DNA of 21,286 bases from Marivita sp965656765 (GCF_965656765.1 NZ_CBFHLV010000057.1:1-21286); one strand, 5' to 3'. Counted from the stretch's first letter, positions 7,809 through 16,360 are shown. Notes: a model not told the origin generated them from the letters alone. Numbers and translations are program-made.

Positions 7809-8792
7809 TTGGAAACAAATACCAACCTTGAACTGGTCGGAGTCACCAAACGTTACGGGTCAACCGTCGCTGTGCGTGATGTGGACCATAAATTCAAAGA
7901 GGGCAGCTATACATGCCTTCTCGGGCCATCGGGCTGTGGAAAATCATCGACTCTACGGATGATTGCCGGTCACGAAAGCGTCACAGAAGGCGCTGTAGTG
8001 CTAGCTGGCCGCGATGTGTCTCATTTGCCGCCCGCCAAGCGTGGCACGGCGATGATGTTCCAAAACTATGCACTGTTTCCGCATTTGAGCGTCAGGGACA
8101 ACGTAGCGTTTAGCCAGAAAATGCAGGGTGTGGACACGTCCGCCCGACACAAAAGTGCGGACGAGATGCTGGCGCTGGTGGATTTGACCGAACTCGCTGA
8201 CCGTATGCCGGATCAGCTTTCGGGCGGACAGCAGCAGCGCGTGGCGCTGGCCCGCGCTTTGATCACGCGGCCACAGGTTTTGCTTTTGGATGAACCATTG
8301 TCGGCGCTTGATCCTTTCCTGCGCATTCGCATGCGTGCCGAGTTGCGCAAATTGCAGAAAGAATTGGGTATCAGTTTTGTCCACGTCACCCACGGCCAAG
8401 ACGAAGCACTGGCCCTCGCCGATGAAATCGTGGTGATGAACAACGCTGTTATCGAGCAGGCGGGCCCGGCTCGCGACGTGTTCAACGCACCAAAAACCGA
8501 ATTCGTCGCCAAATTCATGGGCGGTCACAACGTCATTCAACTGCCCCAAGGCAAGGTGGCTGTGCGCTCTGACGTTGTGGCCCCAACAGGTGCTGGCGCG
8601 GGCCGTCTCGAGGCTACAGTCGAGACGGTGGAATATCAGGGCACCCACGTGTCCATCTTAACGAAATCCATGGGCGACACTGAAATCACCGCCCTGGTGC
8701 CGGATTCAGCCTTCTTCGCAAATCCACACAACCCAGGCGACACCATAGGACTGACCTGGGACGAAAAACATCAGCACGTTCTGATTGCCTGA
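7809..8792 (+). CDS. PotA-like ABC transporter ATP-binding protein
   Basis: The 327-residue protein is the ATPase of a polyamine/Fe3+/sulfate-type importer. Walker A is GPSGCGKSS (39-47), the Q-loop QNYALFPH begins at Q85, the signature is LSGGQQQR (137-144), Walker B is VLLLDEP (157-163) and the switch histidine H195 is in VTHGQDEA. A C-terminal TOBE-like domain (about 235-325) is present. Translation begins at TTG (7809): GGGAG lies seven bases upstream and no ATG or GTG in frame is better placed. It is the first gene of the plus-strand operon, 30 bases before the binding-protein gene. The rare start codon may lower ATPase synthesis relative to the binding protein, which has a strong AAGGAG site. 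Confidence 0.93.
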   Translation: METNTNLELVGVTKRYGSTVAVRDVDHKFKEGSYTCLLGPSGCGKSSTLRMIAGHESVTEGAVVLAGRDVSHLPPAKRGTAMMFQNYALFPHLSVRDNVAFSQKMQGVDTSARHKSADEMLALVDLTELADRMPDQLSGGQQQRVALARALITRPQVLLLDEPLSALDPFLRIRMRAELRKLQKELGISFVHVTHGQDEALALADEIVVMNNAVIEQAGPARDVFNAPKTEFVAKFMGGHNVIQLPQGKVAVRSDVVAPTGAGAGRLEATVETVEYQGTHVSILTKSMGDTEITALVPDSAFFANPHNPGDTIGLTWDEKHQHVLIA

Positions 8793-8822
8793 CACGACCT
8801 ATTCCCAACAAGGAGACCTTTC

Positions 8823-10091
8823 ATGACACGATATACGAAACGCAACGGGCTTAGCCGCCGAACCCTTCTGAAAACTGGCGTCGCTGCAGCGGCTGGAACG
8901 GTTGCGTCGCCAATGGTTTGGGCGCAATCCAACATCGTATTGCGCCAGGCTGGCACAGGCGTATCGGCCTTTAACGAGATCGCCGATAAAGCGCTCGAAG
9001 ATCTGGGCATCACACTTGAGATGACAGCGCTTGATTCCGACGCGGTCACACAGCGCGTTGCGACACAGCCTGACAGCTTTGACATTGCCGACATCGAATA
9101 CTGGATCTGCAAAAAAGTCTGGCCGACAGGCAACCTTCAAGCGATGGATACCTCGCGGATTGCACAATACGACAACATCGCAGGCACCTTCCGTTCCGGC
9201 AAACTGACCCCGACATCCGAAATCGCCCAAGGCACGGCGCCGCACACGGTTGGTTTCGTTGAAGGCAAGGATGGCACCGAATTCGTAGACAATGAGTCGG
9301 GCTGGATGACGCTGATCCCGACAATCTACAACGCTGACACGCTGGGCATTCGCCCCGATCTGATCGGTCGTCCGATCTCGAATTGGTCGGAATTGCTGAA
9401 TACTGAATTTGCGGGCAAGGCATCGATCCTCGACATCTCGTCCATCGGGATCATGGATATGGCGATGGTCTGCGAGTCGATGGGTGAAATCACCTATGCA
9501 GACAAAGGCAACATGACCCGTGAAGAGATCGACAAGACGATGGCGATCTTCACCGAAGCCAAGAAGAACGGCCAGTTCCGTGCGTTCTGGAAATCTTTTG
9601 ACGAGTCGGTCAACCTCATGGCCTCCGGCGAAGTTGTGATCCAGTCGATGTGGTCGCCCGCGATCACCGCGGTTCGGGCACAGGGTATCCCATGCGTCTA
9701 CCAGCCGCTCGAAGAGGGCTATCGTTCCTGGGGTGGCGGTATGGGCCTCGCGGCATCTCTTGAAGGTGCCAAGCTGGACGCTGCATATGAATACATCAAC
9801 TGGTACCTGTCCGGTTGGGTCGGCGGCTTCCTGATGCGTCAGGGCTACTATTCGGCTGTTCCAGAAACCTCCAAGCTGTTCATGTCCGATGATGAATGGG
9901 GCTACTGGTACGAAGGCAAGGAAAGCCAAGCAGACATCGTCAGCCCGTCTGGTCAGGTTCTTGAAGGACCGGGTGCAGTACGTGACGGCGGTTCTTTCCT
10001 CGACCGGATGGGTGCCGTTGCCTGCTGGAACTCCGTCATGGATGAAAACCAGTATATGGTACGCAAGTGGAACGAGTTCATCGCAGCATGA
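8823..10091 (+). CDS. Tat-exported extracellular solute-binding protein (PotD/family 1 type)
   Basis: The 422-residue periplasmic receptor determines what the PotABCD-like importer takes up. The N-terminus carries a twin-arginine motif SRRTLLK (11-17), a hydrophobic stretch and a likely cleavage after VWA (residue 34), so it is probably exported folded through Tat. The rest reads like spermidine/putrescine-type binding proteins, including GEVVIQSMWSPAITA and GGGMGLAAS. The start has a strong AAGGAG seven bases upstream. The gene overlaps the next permease by four bases (ATGA). The true ligand is unknown: relatives are annotated for polyamines, but the downstream enzymes point to a cyclic ureide, imide or N-carbamoyl compound. 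Confidence 0.9.
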   Translation: MTRYTKRNGLSRRTLLKTGVAAAAGTVASPMVWAQSNIVLRQAGTGVSAFNEIADKALEDLGITLEMTALDSDAVTQRVATQPDSFDIADIEYWICKKVWPTGNLQAMDTSRIAQYDNIAGTFRSGKLTPTSEIAQGTAPHTVGFVEGKDGTEFVDNESGWMTLIPTIYNADTLGIRPDLIGRPISNWSELLNTEFAGKASILDISSIGIMDMAMVCESMGEITYADKGNMTREEIDKTMAIFTEAKKNGQFRAFWKSFDESVNLMASGEVVIQSMWSPAITAVRAQGIPCVYQPLEEGYRSWGGGMGLAASLEGAKLDAAYEYINWYLSGWVGGFLMRQGYYSAVPETSKLFMSDDEWGYWYEGKESQADIVSPSGQVLEGPGAVRDGGSFLDRMGAVACWNSVMDENQYMVRKWNEFIAA

Positions 10092-11005
10092 GCAATTCCA
10101 TCGGGGAGGCGCGCCAGTCGCGCCTCTCTCTGTCCGCCATCACCGACAAGATCGGATCGAACAAAGCCCTTACGGGCTGGCTAATGGCTGCGCCGTTGGC
10201 AATTGTTCTGGTGCTCTTTCTAGTCGTACCAATCATAATGATCGCGGTCGTCAGCTTTTGGCGAGCCACAGAATTTTCCATTATCCCCGCTTTCGTCTTT
10301 GAGAATTACGAATTCCTGCTGACTTCCCCAGTCACGCTGACTGTTTTTATAAACACCTTCAAATACGCGATAGTGACGTGGATCTTCACGGTCCTCATTG
10401 GTTTCACGGTCGCTTATTACTTGGCATTCCACATCCGGCAGATGCGATGGCAAATCGTCATGTTCCTGCTGTGCACCATTCCGTTTCTGACATCGAACAT
10501 CATTCGCATGATTTCGTGGATCCCGTTTCTGGGGCGCAACGGGATTGCAAATTCGACGTTGATTTCATGGGGCGTAATCGACGAACCGCTTGAATGGCTG
10601 CTTTTCAGCGACTTCTCTGTGATCCTCGCGTTTGTGCATCTTTACGTGCTGTTCATGGTCGTGCCGATCTTCAATACGATGATGCGCATTGATAAATCCC
10701 TGATCGAAGCGGCACGCGACGCAGGTGCCAACGGTCCGCAAATTCTTTGGAATGTCATCATTCCTCTGACCAAACCAGGTCTGATGATCGGGACAATTTT
10801 TGTCGTCACGCTGGTGATGGGCGATTTCTTTACCGTACGCATCATGTCCGGCAGCCAATCAGCCAATGTTGGGCGTTTGATTTCGAACGATATCGCGCTG
10901 CTGCAATATCCCTCCGCCTCTGCGACCGCGATTGTGCTGTTGCTGACGGTGCTGATCATCATCGGGATCCTGCTGCGTTTCGTTGATATCCGAAAGGAGC
11001 TCTGA
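10088..11005 (+). CDS. ABC transporter permease (PotB-like)
   Basis: The 305-residue inner-membrane protein has about six hydrophobic segments; the first, around residues 30-55, is AAPLAIVLVLFLVVPIIMIA. The cytoplasmic EAA loop that docks on the ATPase is visible as LIEAARDAGANGPQILWNVI near residues 205-225. The start at 10088 overlaps the binding-protein stop, which is typical translational coupling; an upstream in-frame ATG at 10067 lies inside the binding-protein gene and is not needed. It forms the translocation pore with the next permease. Confidence 0.92.
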   Translation: MSNSIGEARQSRLSLSAITDKIGSNKALTGWLMAAPLAIVLVLFLVVPIIMIAVVSFWRATEFSIIPAFVFENYEFLLTSPVTLTVFINTFKYAIVTWIFTVLIGFTVAYYLAFHIRQMRWQIVMFLLCTIPFLTSNIIRMISWIPFLGRNGIANSTLISWGVIDEPLEWLLFSDFSVILAFVHLYVLFMVVPIFNTMMRIDKSLIEAARDAGANGPQILWNVIIPLTKPGLMIGTIFVVTLVMGDFFTVRIMSGSQSANVGRLISNDIALLQYPSASATAIVLLLTVLIIIGILLRFVDIRKEL

Positions 11006-11008
11006 CCG

Positions 11009-11848
11009 ATGGAACCCAGACCCAGATCTTTTTACATCCTTTCGGCGTTTTTCGTCTTGTTTCTTTTGTTCCTTTACGGCCCAACGCTGACAATCGGAAT
11101 CCTGTCCTTCCAAGGGCCGGGCGGAGGTTTGACGTTCCCCATGCGCGGGGTGTCCCTTCACTGGTTCCGCGAACTTTTTGAACAGCAGGCTGTGGGTGAC
11201 ATCTGGGGCAGTTTCCGGCGCAGTCTGGCACTTGGTTTCATGGTGATGATCACAACGATTGTGGTCTCAGTTATGGGCGGATTGGCTTTTCGCAAACGCT
11301 TTCCCGGATCGACCGTGCTGTTCTATCTGATTGTCACTGCGCTGGTGATCCCTTCCATCCTGATCTCACTGGGCGTTGGCCTGATGTTTGATCAGGCAGA
11401 CCTGACGGTGCATTGGTCGACCTCTGGCTACGGTGCACAGCTGACATGGACACTGCCCTTTGGCCTTTTGATCATGTTCGCTGTCTTCAATCGCTTTGAC
11501 AAAAGCTACGAAGAGGCTGCCCGGGATCAGGGTGCAACGGCATGGCAAACACTGCGCTACGTCGTGTTGCCCATCATTGCGCCGATGTTGATCGGCGTCG
11601 CTTTGTTCGGGTTTACGCTCAGCTATGATGAATTTGCGCGAACGCTTCTGACCTCGGGAAGCCGCAATACCCTGCCGCTCGAAATCTACGGCATGACGAC
11701 CAATGTCACGACGCCTGTGCTTTACGCTTTAGGCACACTGACAACCGGCTTTTCTCTTTTGGTGATCGGAACGTTCATCGCGGTGACAGCATATTATGCA
11801 CGCAAACGCGCCCGTGCTGCGTCGGATGCAGGCAAAGGCATGGTATGA
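11009..11848 (+). CDS. ABC transporter permease (PotC-like)
   Basis: The 279-residue inner-membrane permease is the second half of the importer pore. The first transmembrane helix is at about residues 8-30, with the GISLSF-like region altered to TIGILSFQG. The EAA loop is EEAARDQGATAWQTLRYVVL around residues 170-190. The start lies three bases after the PotB-like stop, with AAGGAG inside the preceding gene. Its own stop overlaps the racemase start by four bases, tying transport and catabolism into one mRNA. Confidence 0.92.
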   Translation: MEPRPRSFYILSAFFVLFLLFLYGPTLTIGILSFQGPGGGLTFPMRGVSLHWFRELFEQQAVGDIWGSFRRSLALGFMVMITTIVVSVMGGLAFRKRFPGSTVLFYLIVTALVIPSILISLGVGLMFDQADLTVHWSTSGYGAQLTWTLPFGLLIMFAVFNRFDKSYEEAARDQGATAWQTLRYVVLPIIAPMLIGVALFGFTLSYDEFARTLLTSGSRNTLPLEIYGMTTNVTTPVLYALGTLTTGFSLLVIGTFIAVTAYYARKRARAASDAGKGMV

Positions 11849-12483
11849 TCATCATGATCAATCCCAACAGCACGGTCTCAATGACCGAAGAAATGCTGAA
11901 GGTGGCACAACGCGCCGTACCCGGTGCGCAGATTGAAGCATGGACGTCGCATGAAGGCCCACCTGCAATTGAGGGCCCTGAGGATGGTGAGTCTTGTATC
12001 CCTCCTTTGTTGGCGCTTGTCGAAAAGGCACTGGCTGCTGGTGCGACAACAATCGTAATCGGGTGTTCTGACGACACCGGGCTTTTCGCGGCACGGGAGA
12101 TGGCCCCCTGCCCGGTCATCGGGATCGGTCAAGCCGGGTATCATATGGCAGCACTGGCCGGACCACGATTTTCAGTCGTCACGACTCTTGACGTGTCCAT
12201 TCCCATTCTTGCGGCCAATGTCGCCGCATACGGCCTGGACGGTCAGTTGGGCCGCGTCCGAGCATCCGGCGTACCGGTACTTGATCTGGAAACCAACCGC
12301 GACGCTGCGACGGCGCAGGTCTTGGCCGAAATCTCAACCGCGGCACGGGAAGACAATATCCAAAGCATCGTTCTGGGCTGCGCTGGCATGAGCCACATCC
12401 CCGCCGCAGCTCCACGCGACATCCCCGTCCGACTGATCGACGGTGTGTCAGCCGCTGCGCGCATCGCCGTTGCACTGCAATGA
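11845..12483 (+). CDS. hyuE: Aspartate/glutamate/hydantoin racemase family protein
   Basis: The 212-residue protein belongs to the cofactor-independent racemases that use two cysteines as opposing acid and base. C74 (in VIGCSDDTGL) and C178 (in VLGCAGMSHI) sit where HyuE hydantoin racemases and allantoin racemases hold theirs, and the MIIMINPNST opening is typical. The role is probably to interconvert D and L forms of a 5-substituted hydantoin or related ring so that a D-specific carbamoylase can consume the whole pool. It overlaps the permease gene by four bases and precedes the carbamoylase by 12 bases. Maleate isomerase and Asp/Glu racemase are alternatives in the same superfamily; context favours hydantoin-type substrates. 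Confidence 0.85.
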   Translation: MIIMINPNSTVSMTEEMLKVAQRAVPGAQIEAWTSHEGPPAIEGPEDGESCIPPLLALVEKALAAGATTIVIGCSDDTGLFAAREMAPCPVIGIGQAGYHMAALAGPRFSVVTTLDVSIPILAANVAAYGLDGQLGRVRASGVPVLDLETNRDAATAQVLAEISTAAREDNIQSIVLGCAGMSHIPAAAPRDIPVRLIDGVSAAARIAVALQ

Positions 12484-12495
12484 AAGGCTAAGGAC

Positions 12496-13431
12496 ATGAC
12501 CCGCAAACTCGTCACCGCCGCAGCCCAGATGGGACCAATTGCCAAGGCCGAGGACCGCAAGAGTACTGTTGCGCGCCTGATCGAAATGCTGCGCGAAGCA
12601 CATGGCCGAGGTTGCAAACTGGTCGTGTTCCCGGAACTCGCGCTGACCACGTTCTTTCCCCGCTGGATGATTGAAGACGAAGATGAGCTGGACAGCTACT
12701 ACGAAGTCGAGATGCCCGGCCCAATGACCCAGTCGCTGTTTGATGAGGCCAGCAGACTTGGGGTGGGCTTCTACCTTGGGTATGCCGAACTCACCTGGGA
12801 GAATGGCGTCAAGCGCCGCTACAACACCTCCATACTGGTGGACGCGGCAGGCAAGATCATCGGCAAGTATCGCAAAGTGCATCTTCCCGGCCACGCGGAA
12901 CCGCAACCCGGGAGAGACTTCCAACATCTTGAAAAGCGGTTCTTTGAACCGGGCGACCTTGGCTTTCCGGTGTTTGAGGGCTTTGGCGGCAATATGGGTA
13001 TGTGCATCTGCAACGACCGTCGCTGGCCCGAAACCTACCGTGTGATGGGCTTGCAAAACGTCGAAATGGTCATGCTGGGTTACAACACGCCCTTTGGTCA
13101 TGTTGGCAATCTGGCAATGGATTCACTGACGCTTTTTCACAACCATCTTTCGATGCAGGCAGGTGCCTATCAAAATGCGACATGGGTCGTCGGAACCGCG
13201 AAATGCGGTGTCGAAGAAGGCTCGCCTATGGGGGGGCAAAGCGTGATCATCGCGCCCTCTGGCGAAATCGTGGCGCAAGCAGTGACGGTCGAGGACGAGG
13301 TCATCACTGCGTCCTGTGACCTTGATATGGGCACGTCTTACAAAGAAACGATCTTCAACTTTGCGGCCCACCGGCGGCCCGAACATTATGGCCTGATCAC
13401 CGAACGCACCGGTGCAGGCGCCCCCATTTAA
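12496..13431 (+). CDS. N-carbamoyl-D-amino-acid hydrolase (D-carbamoylase, nitrilase superfamily)
   Basis: The 311-residue protein matches the Agrobacterium D-carbamoylase closely throughout, as recalled: FPELALTTFFPRW, ELDSYYEVEMPGP, YNTSILVD, KYRKVHLPGH, QHLEKRFFEPGDLGFPV and CNDRRWPE. The catalytic triad E47, K127 and C172 falls on exactly the residue numbers of that enzyme. The reaction is N-carbamoyl-D-amino acid + water to D-amino acid + CO2 + NH3, in the cytoplasm. AAGG precedes the ATG. Its place after a racemase and before a ring-opening candidate makes it the last step of a hydantoin-type pathway. In the literature it is called hyuC or DCase, but symbols conflict with L-carbamoylase, so none is given. 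The side-chain preference of the substrate is not readable. Confidence 0.93.
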   Translation: MTRKLVTAAAQMGPIAKAEDRKSTVARLIEMLREAHGRGCKLVVFPELALTTFFPRWMIEDEDELDSYYEVEMPGPMTQSLFDEASRLGVGFYLGYAELTWENGVKRRYNTSILVDAAGKIIGKYRKVHLPGHAEPQPGRDFQHLEKRFFEPGDLGFPVFEGFGGNMGMCICNDRRWPETYRVMGLQNVEMVMLGYNTPFGHVGNLAMDSLTLFHNHLSMQAGAYQNATWVVGTAKCGVEEGSPMGGQSVIIAPSGEIVAQAVTVEDEVITASCDLDMGTSYKETIFNFAAHRRPEHYGLITERTGAGAPI

Positions 13432-13443
13432 GGAGACCGAGCA

Positions 13444-14346
13444 ATGCCGAAGAAAATCATGTGTGCCTTTGGAACGGACGTCGACTCCGTTGCTGGATGG
13501 ATCGGTTCCTACGGCGGCGGCGACAGCCCCAACGATATCCAGCGCGGCATCTTTGCGACCGAGGTGGGCGTACCGCGTCTGCTCCGGCTGTTCGAAAAAT
13601 ATGACATGAAGACCAGCTTTTTTATCCCCGGTCATTCGATCGAGACATTTCCAGAGATCATGGAGAAGGTCGTTGAAGCCGGTCACGAGATTGGCGCGCA
13701 TGGGTATCTGCACGAGAACCCTGTCGCAATGACCCCGACGCAGGAAGAAGAAGTGTTGGTCAAATCCATCGAGTTGATCAAAGGCCTCACCGGCTCTGCG
13801 CCCAAGGGCTATGTCGCGCCGTGGTGGGAAATGTCGGCCTCAACCGCTGATCTGCTGCTGAAGCACGGCTTTTCTTATGATCACAGCCAAAGCTATCGTG
13901 ATTTTCAGGTGCACTACGCACGCACTGGTGATGAATGGACGGTGATCGATTATACTAAGACCGCTGGCGAGTGGATGAAACCGCTCAAGCGCGGTCCCGA
14001 GATCGACCTCGTTGAGATTGACGCCAACTGGTATGTAGATGACCTGCCGCCCATGATGTTCATCAAGAAGGCACCGAACAGCCATGGATTTGTCGATCCC
14101 CGCGTGATCGAGCAATTGTGGAAAGATCAGTTTGACTGGGTCTACCGCGAAATGGACTACGGCGTTTTTGCAATCACCATTCACCCCGATGTATCGGGCC
14201 GGCCACAGGTTCTGCTGATGCTCGAGCGTTTGATCGAATACATCAACGGGCATGAAGGCTGCGAATGGATGACTTTTGAATCCATTGCCGATGATTTCCG
14301 CGCGCGGTTCCCCTTTGATGGTGAGGCACGCCCAGAGGTGATTTGA
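13444..14346 (+). CDS. NodB-fold polysaccharide-deacetylase-family hydrolase (HP0310 / cyclic-imidase type)
   Basis: The 300-residue protein has a NodB (CE4) fold without signal peptide, so it is cytoplasmic, unlike wall or chitin deacetylases. The metal site D14, H86 and H90 (in FGTDVDSVAG and AHGYLHENP) falls on the positions reported for H. pylori HP0310. APWWE (125-129) and ITIHPD with H247 complete the family motifs. Relatives include PuuE-type allantoinase and, to my recollection, a Pseudomonas cyclic-imide hydrolase, all acting on C-N bonds of small rings. In this operon it sits where a D-hydantoinase would be expected, so I infer that it opens a hydantoin or imide ring to give the N-carbamoyl amino acid. 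A good AAGGAG lies upstream. Peptidoglycan deacetylation is the less likely alternative. Confidence 0.85.
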   Translation: MPKKIMCAFGTDVDSVAGWIGSYGGGDSPNDIQRGIFATEVGVPRLLRLFEKYDMKTSFFIPGHSIETFPEIMEKVVEAGHEIGAHGYLHENPVAMTPTQEEEVLVKSIELIKGLTGSAPKGYVAPWWEMSASTADLLLKHGFSYDHSQSYRDFQVHYARTGDEWTVIDYTKTAGEWMKPLKRGPEIDLVEIDANWYVDDLPPMMFIKKAPNSHGFVDPRVIEQLWKDQFDWVYREMDYGVFAITIHPDVSGRPQVLLMLERLIEYINGHEGCEWMTFESIADDFRARFPFDGEARPEVI

Positions 14347-14621
14347 TGTGCAGCCTTTGTGGATTTCCGGCAGCCCCGGGCCACTGGACCGAAGCTGGAG
14401 CCGCCACACCACACGACCGATTGCGTGAACGATTTCGCAGGGCTGCGATGTTGTCGGCCCTGCTGCGCCCACTTGGGATCACAGTGCATGATGGCGGGTT
14501 GGTGCCCGGTATCCAAGTGACTGGGCCGGGTGGCGCATCTGTCATTGTGCCGGACCTCGAAGCGTTGTGGACCGAAGTCGAACGCATCACGGGCCGCCCT
14601 TTTGATCCGCTGCTCGCGTGA
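14346..14621 (+). CDS. Small conserved-looking CxxC protein of unknown function
   Basis: The 91-residue protein begins MCSLCGFPAAPGHWTEAG; its only cysteines, C2 and C5, form a CxxC pair that could bind zinc or iron. The rest is a short basic helix (about 23-43), then a compact segment with LGITVHDGGLVPGIQV and a C-terminal LEALWTEVERITGRPFDP. There is no signal peptide or membrane segment. ATG at 14346 shares one base with the upstream stop (TGATG); a TTG one codon earlier is possible but unneeded. Its stop overlaps the COG0523 GTPase start by four bases, so it is made with that metallochaperone candidate and may be its partner or a metal relay. I do not recognise a named family. Confidence 0.8.
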   Translation: MCSLCGFPAAPGHWTEAGAATPHDRLRERFRRAAMLSALLRPLGITVHDGGLVPGIQVTGPGGASVIVPDLEALWTEVERITGRPFDPLLA

Positions 14622-15562
14622 GCGAGGACGGGCGGCTGCGCCTGACGATTGTTGGCGGGTTCCTTGGATCCGGCAAAACGACATGGCTGCGCCATCAGCT
14701 GTTCGAAGGCCGATTTTCTGACGCGCATGTCATCGTGAACGAAGCGGCAGGCACGCCGGTTGATCACGGGCTGCTCTCCGCCGCATCCAGACAAACGGTA
14801 TTGGCCGGCGGTTGTGCCTGCTGCGCAGGGGCCACTGCGTTTCAGAACGCACTTTTGAACATTTGCGATGCGCGCAGTCAGCAGAGCGGCACAGGTCGGA
14901 TCAAGCAGCTTGTACTCGAAACCAGCGGCCTAGCTGATCCGGGTGCCATCGTTGACCTTATACAATCCCATCCCGTCCTCATCAGGCACATAATCGTACA
15001 TCAGATACTCGTTGTCGTTGACGCTCTAAATGGACAAACCGCCCTGCAAACGCAGCCTATCGCATACGCCCAGATCCGCGCCGCTGACCGACTTATTCTG
15101 AACAAGACCGACATTGCGGATGCTCGCAAACTGGCGCAGTTTCGACACGTGTTGGCGACGCTGGCACCGGGTGCCACGCAATCGGGCGCCAGTTTCGGCG
15201 GCACAACAAACCTACCGGATGCCACAGAAGGAGGCGACCTGCCCGATCTTGCCATGGATGGCCCACCGATTGTGGCTTGCCAGCTTGACCTTGGCTCGGA
15301 TCCGGATTGGACGGCGCTGACACTGTGGCTATCGGCCGTGCTGCACGCGCGCGGTGACAAGATCGTGCGCGTGAAAGGGATCATCGCTTCGCCCGCGGGG
15401 CGGCTCTTGGTTCAAGCGGTCCGCGACCGCGTGCAATCACCCGAAGTATTGCCAGCCACCAAAGGCCCCGAACCTGACGACAATATGCTCGTATTGATCG
15501 GAACCGACCTATCGGTTGATGCCGTTGCCCGTTCGTTTCAGCAGGTTGAGGACGCAGGTTAA
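14618..15562 (+). CDS. COG0523 (CobW-like) GTPase, putative metallochaperone
   Basis: The 314-residue G3E-family GTPase has Walker A GGFLGSGKTT (13-22), the metal-binding CxCC motif GGCACC (C66, C68, C69), ETSG (101-104) and NKTD (162-165), followed by a CobW C-terminal domain containing GDKIVRVKGII. Relatives use GTP to load Zn, Co or Fe into client enzymes such as nitrile hydratase or zinc hydrolases. The start is GTG, overlapping the upstream stop (GTGA). It is last in the operon, next to the CxxC protein and one gene from the NodB-fold metal enzyme, its most plausible client. The long histidine tract of some zinc-handling members is absent, so the metal is open. Confidence 0.9.
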   Translation: MSEDGRLRLTIVGGFLGSGKTTWLRHQLFEGRFSDAHVIVNEAAGTPVDHGLLSAASRQTVLAGGCACCAGATAFQNALLNICDARSQQSGTGRIKQLVLETSGLADPGAIVDLIQSHPVLIRHIIVHQILVVVDALNGQTALQTQPIAYAQIRAADRLILNKTDIADARKLAQFRHVLATLAPGATQSGASFGGTTNLPDATEGGDLPDLAMDGPPIVACQLDLGSDPDWTALTLWLSAVLHARGDKIVRVKGIIASPAGRLLVQAVRDRVQSPEVLPATKGPEPDDNMLVLIGTDLSVDAVARSFQQVEDAG

Positions 15563-15673
15563 GTACGGTATCTGGAATGTCGGTTGATTACACATCTCAG
15601 ACGTCGTTTCGAACACTTCCAATGTCGCTAAAAACTGCGTCAATTGCGGGTTCGGCAGAGCTGTCACGCAAGG

Positions 15674-16360
15674 TCACACGCCGATATAGCTTTCCGAAAT
15701 ATCCGGCGTGATGTCTGCAAACGATCCTGCCCAAACTGTTTTCCCTCGAGCCAGTATGACAGCGCGATCAGCGACTTGAGATAATTCCTTGACCGACTTG
15801 TCGATCAAGAGGATTGACGTTCCGGTTTCACGTTTGAGGCGTGCAATCGCGGACCAGATTTCTTGCCGGACGATTGGGGCAAGCCCCTCCGTCGCCTCGT
15901 CAAGGATCAAAAGGCGGGGATTGGTCATCAACGCGCGCCCGATAGCGAGCATCTGCTGTTCGCCGCCCGAAAGGGACGCAGCGATCTGGTTTTTGCGTTC
16001 AGTCAGACGCGGAAACAGGCCACCGATGGTGGAGGGTGTCCACTCGCCGGGCCGCGCGGCTGCGATCAGGTTTTCTTCAACCGTCAGATCGCGAAAACAC
16101 CGACGCCCTTCTGGGACAAGACCAATGCCTAGACGCGCTGCTTTGTGACTCGGCAGCGGGTGCAAGTCAGTCCCTGACAGCCGCAATGTGCCTTGCGACG
16201 TGATCATCCTGCAAATGGCTTTGACGGTTGTAGTTTTGCCCATCCCATTGCGCCCCATCAGGGCAACAACCTCACCTTGGGCGACTGTAACGTCCACGCC
16301 AAACAACGCCTGCGCGACGCCATAGCTGGCGGTTAGATCACGCACCTCAAGCAAGGTCAT
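15674..16360 (-). CDS. livF: Branched-chain amino acid-type ABC transporter ATPase (LivF)
   Basis: The 228-residue ATPase has Walker A GRNGMGKTT (36-44), PEGRRCF (83-89), signature LSGGEQQ (130-136) and Walker B LLILDEA (150-156), all LivF-like. The usual VEQN after the fifth strand is IDKS here (residues 186-189), a less common form. It is the last gene of the livKHMGF-type operon and overlaps livG by four bases. LivF and LivG form the ATPase dimer on the cytoplasmic side. Substrate specificity lies in the binding protein and is unknown; the liv name denotes family only. Confidence 0.92.
   Translation of the reverse strand: MTLLEVRDLTASYGVAQALFGVDVTVAQGEVVALMGRNGMGKTTTVKAICRMITSQGTLRLSGTDLHPLPSHKAARLGIGLVPEGRRCFRDLTVEENLIAAARPGEWTPSTIGGLFPRLTERKNQIAASLSGGEQQMLAIGRALMTNPRLLILDEATEGLAPIVRQEIWSAIARLKRETGTSILLIDKSVKELSQVADRAVILARGKTVWAGSFADITPDISESYIGV

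Noticed and set aside
8799..9929. Minus-strand open frame of 376 codons
   Set aside because: It lies antisense to the clear Tat-exported binding-protein gene; its text has no recognisable motif and it has no fitting context.
12448..13101. Minus-strand open frame of 217 codons
   Set aside because: It is antisense to the D-carbamoylase, whose catalytic triad is intact in the plus frame.
15563..15673. Terminator between the converging GTPase and livF genes
   Set aside because: I found no convincing stem or T-tract in the 111 bases.
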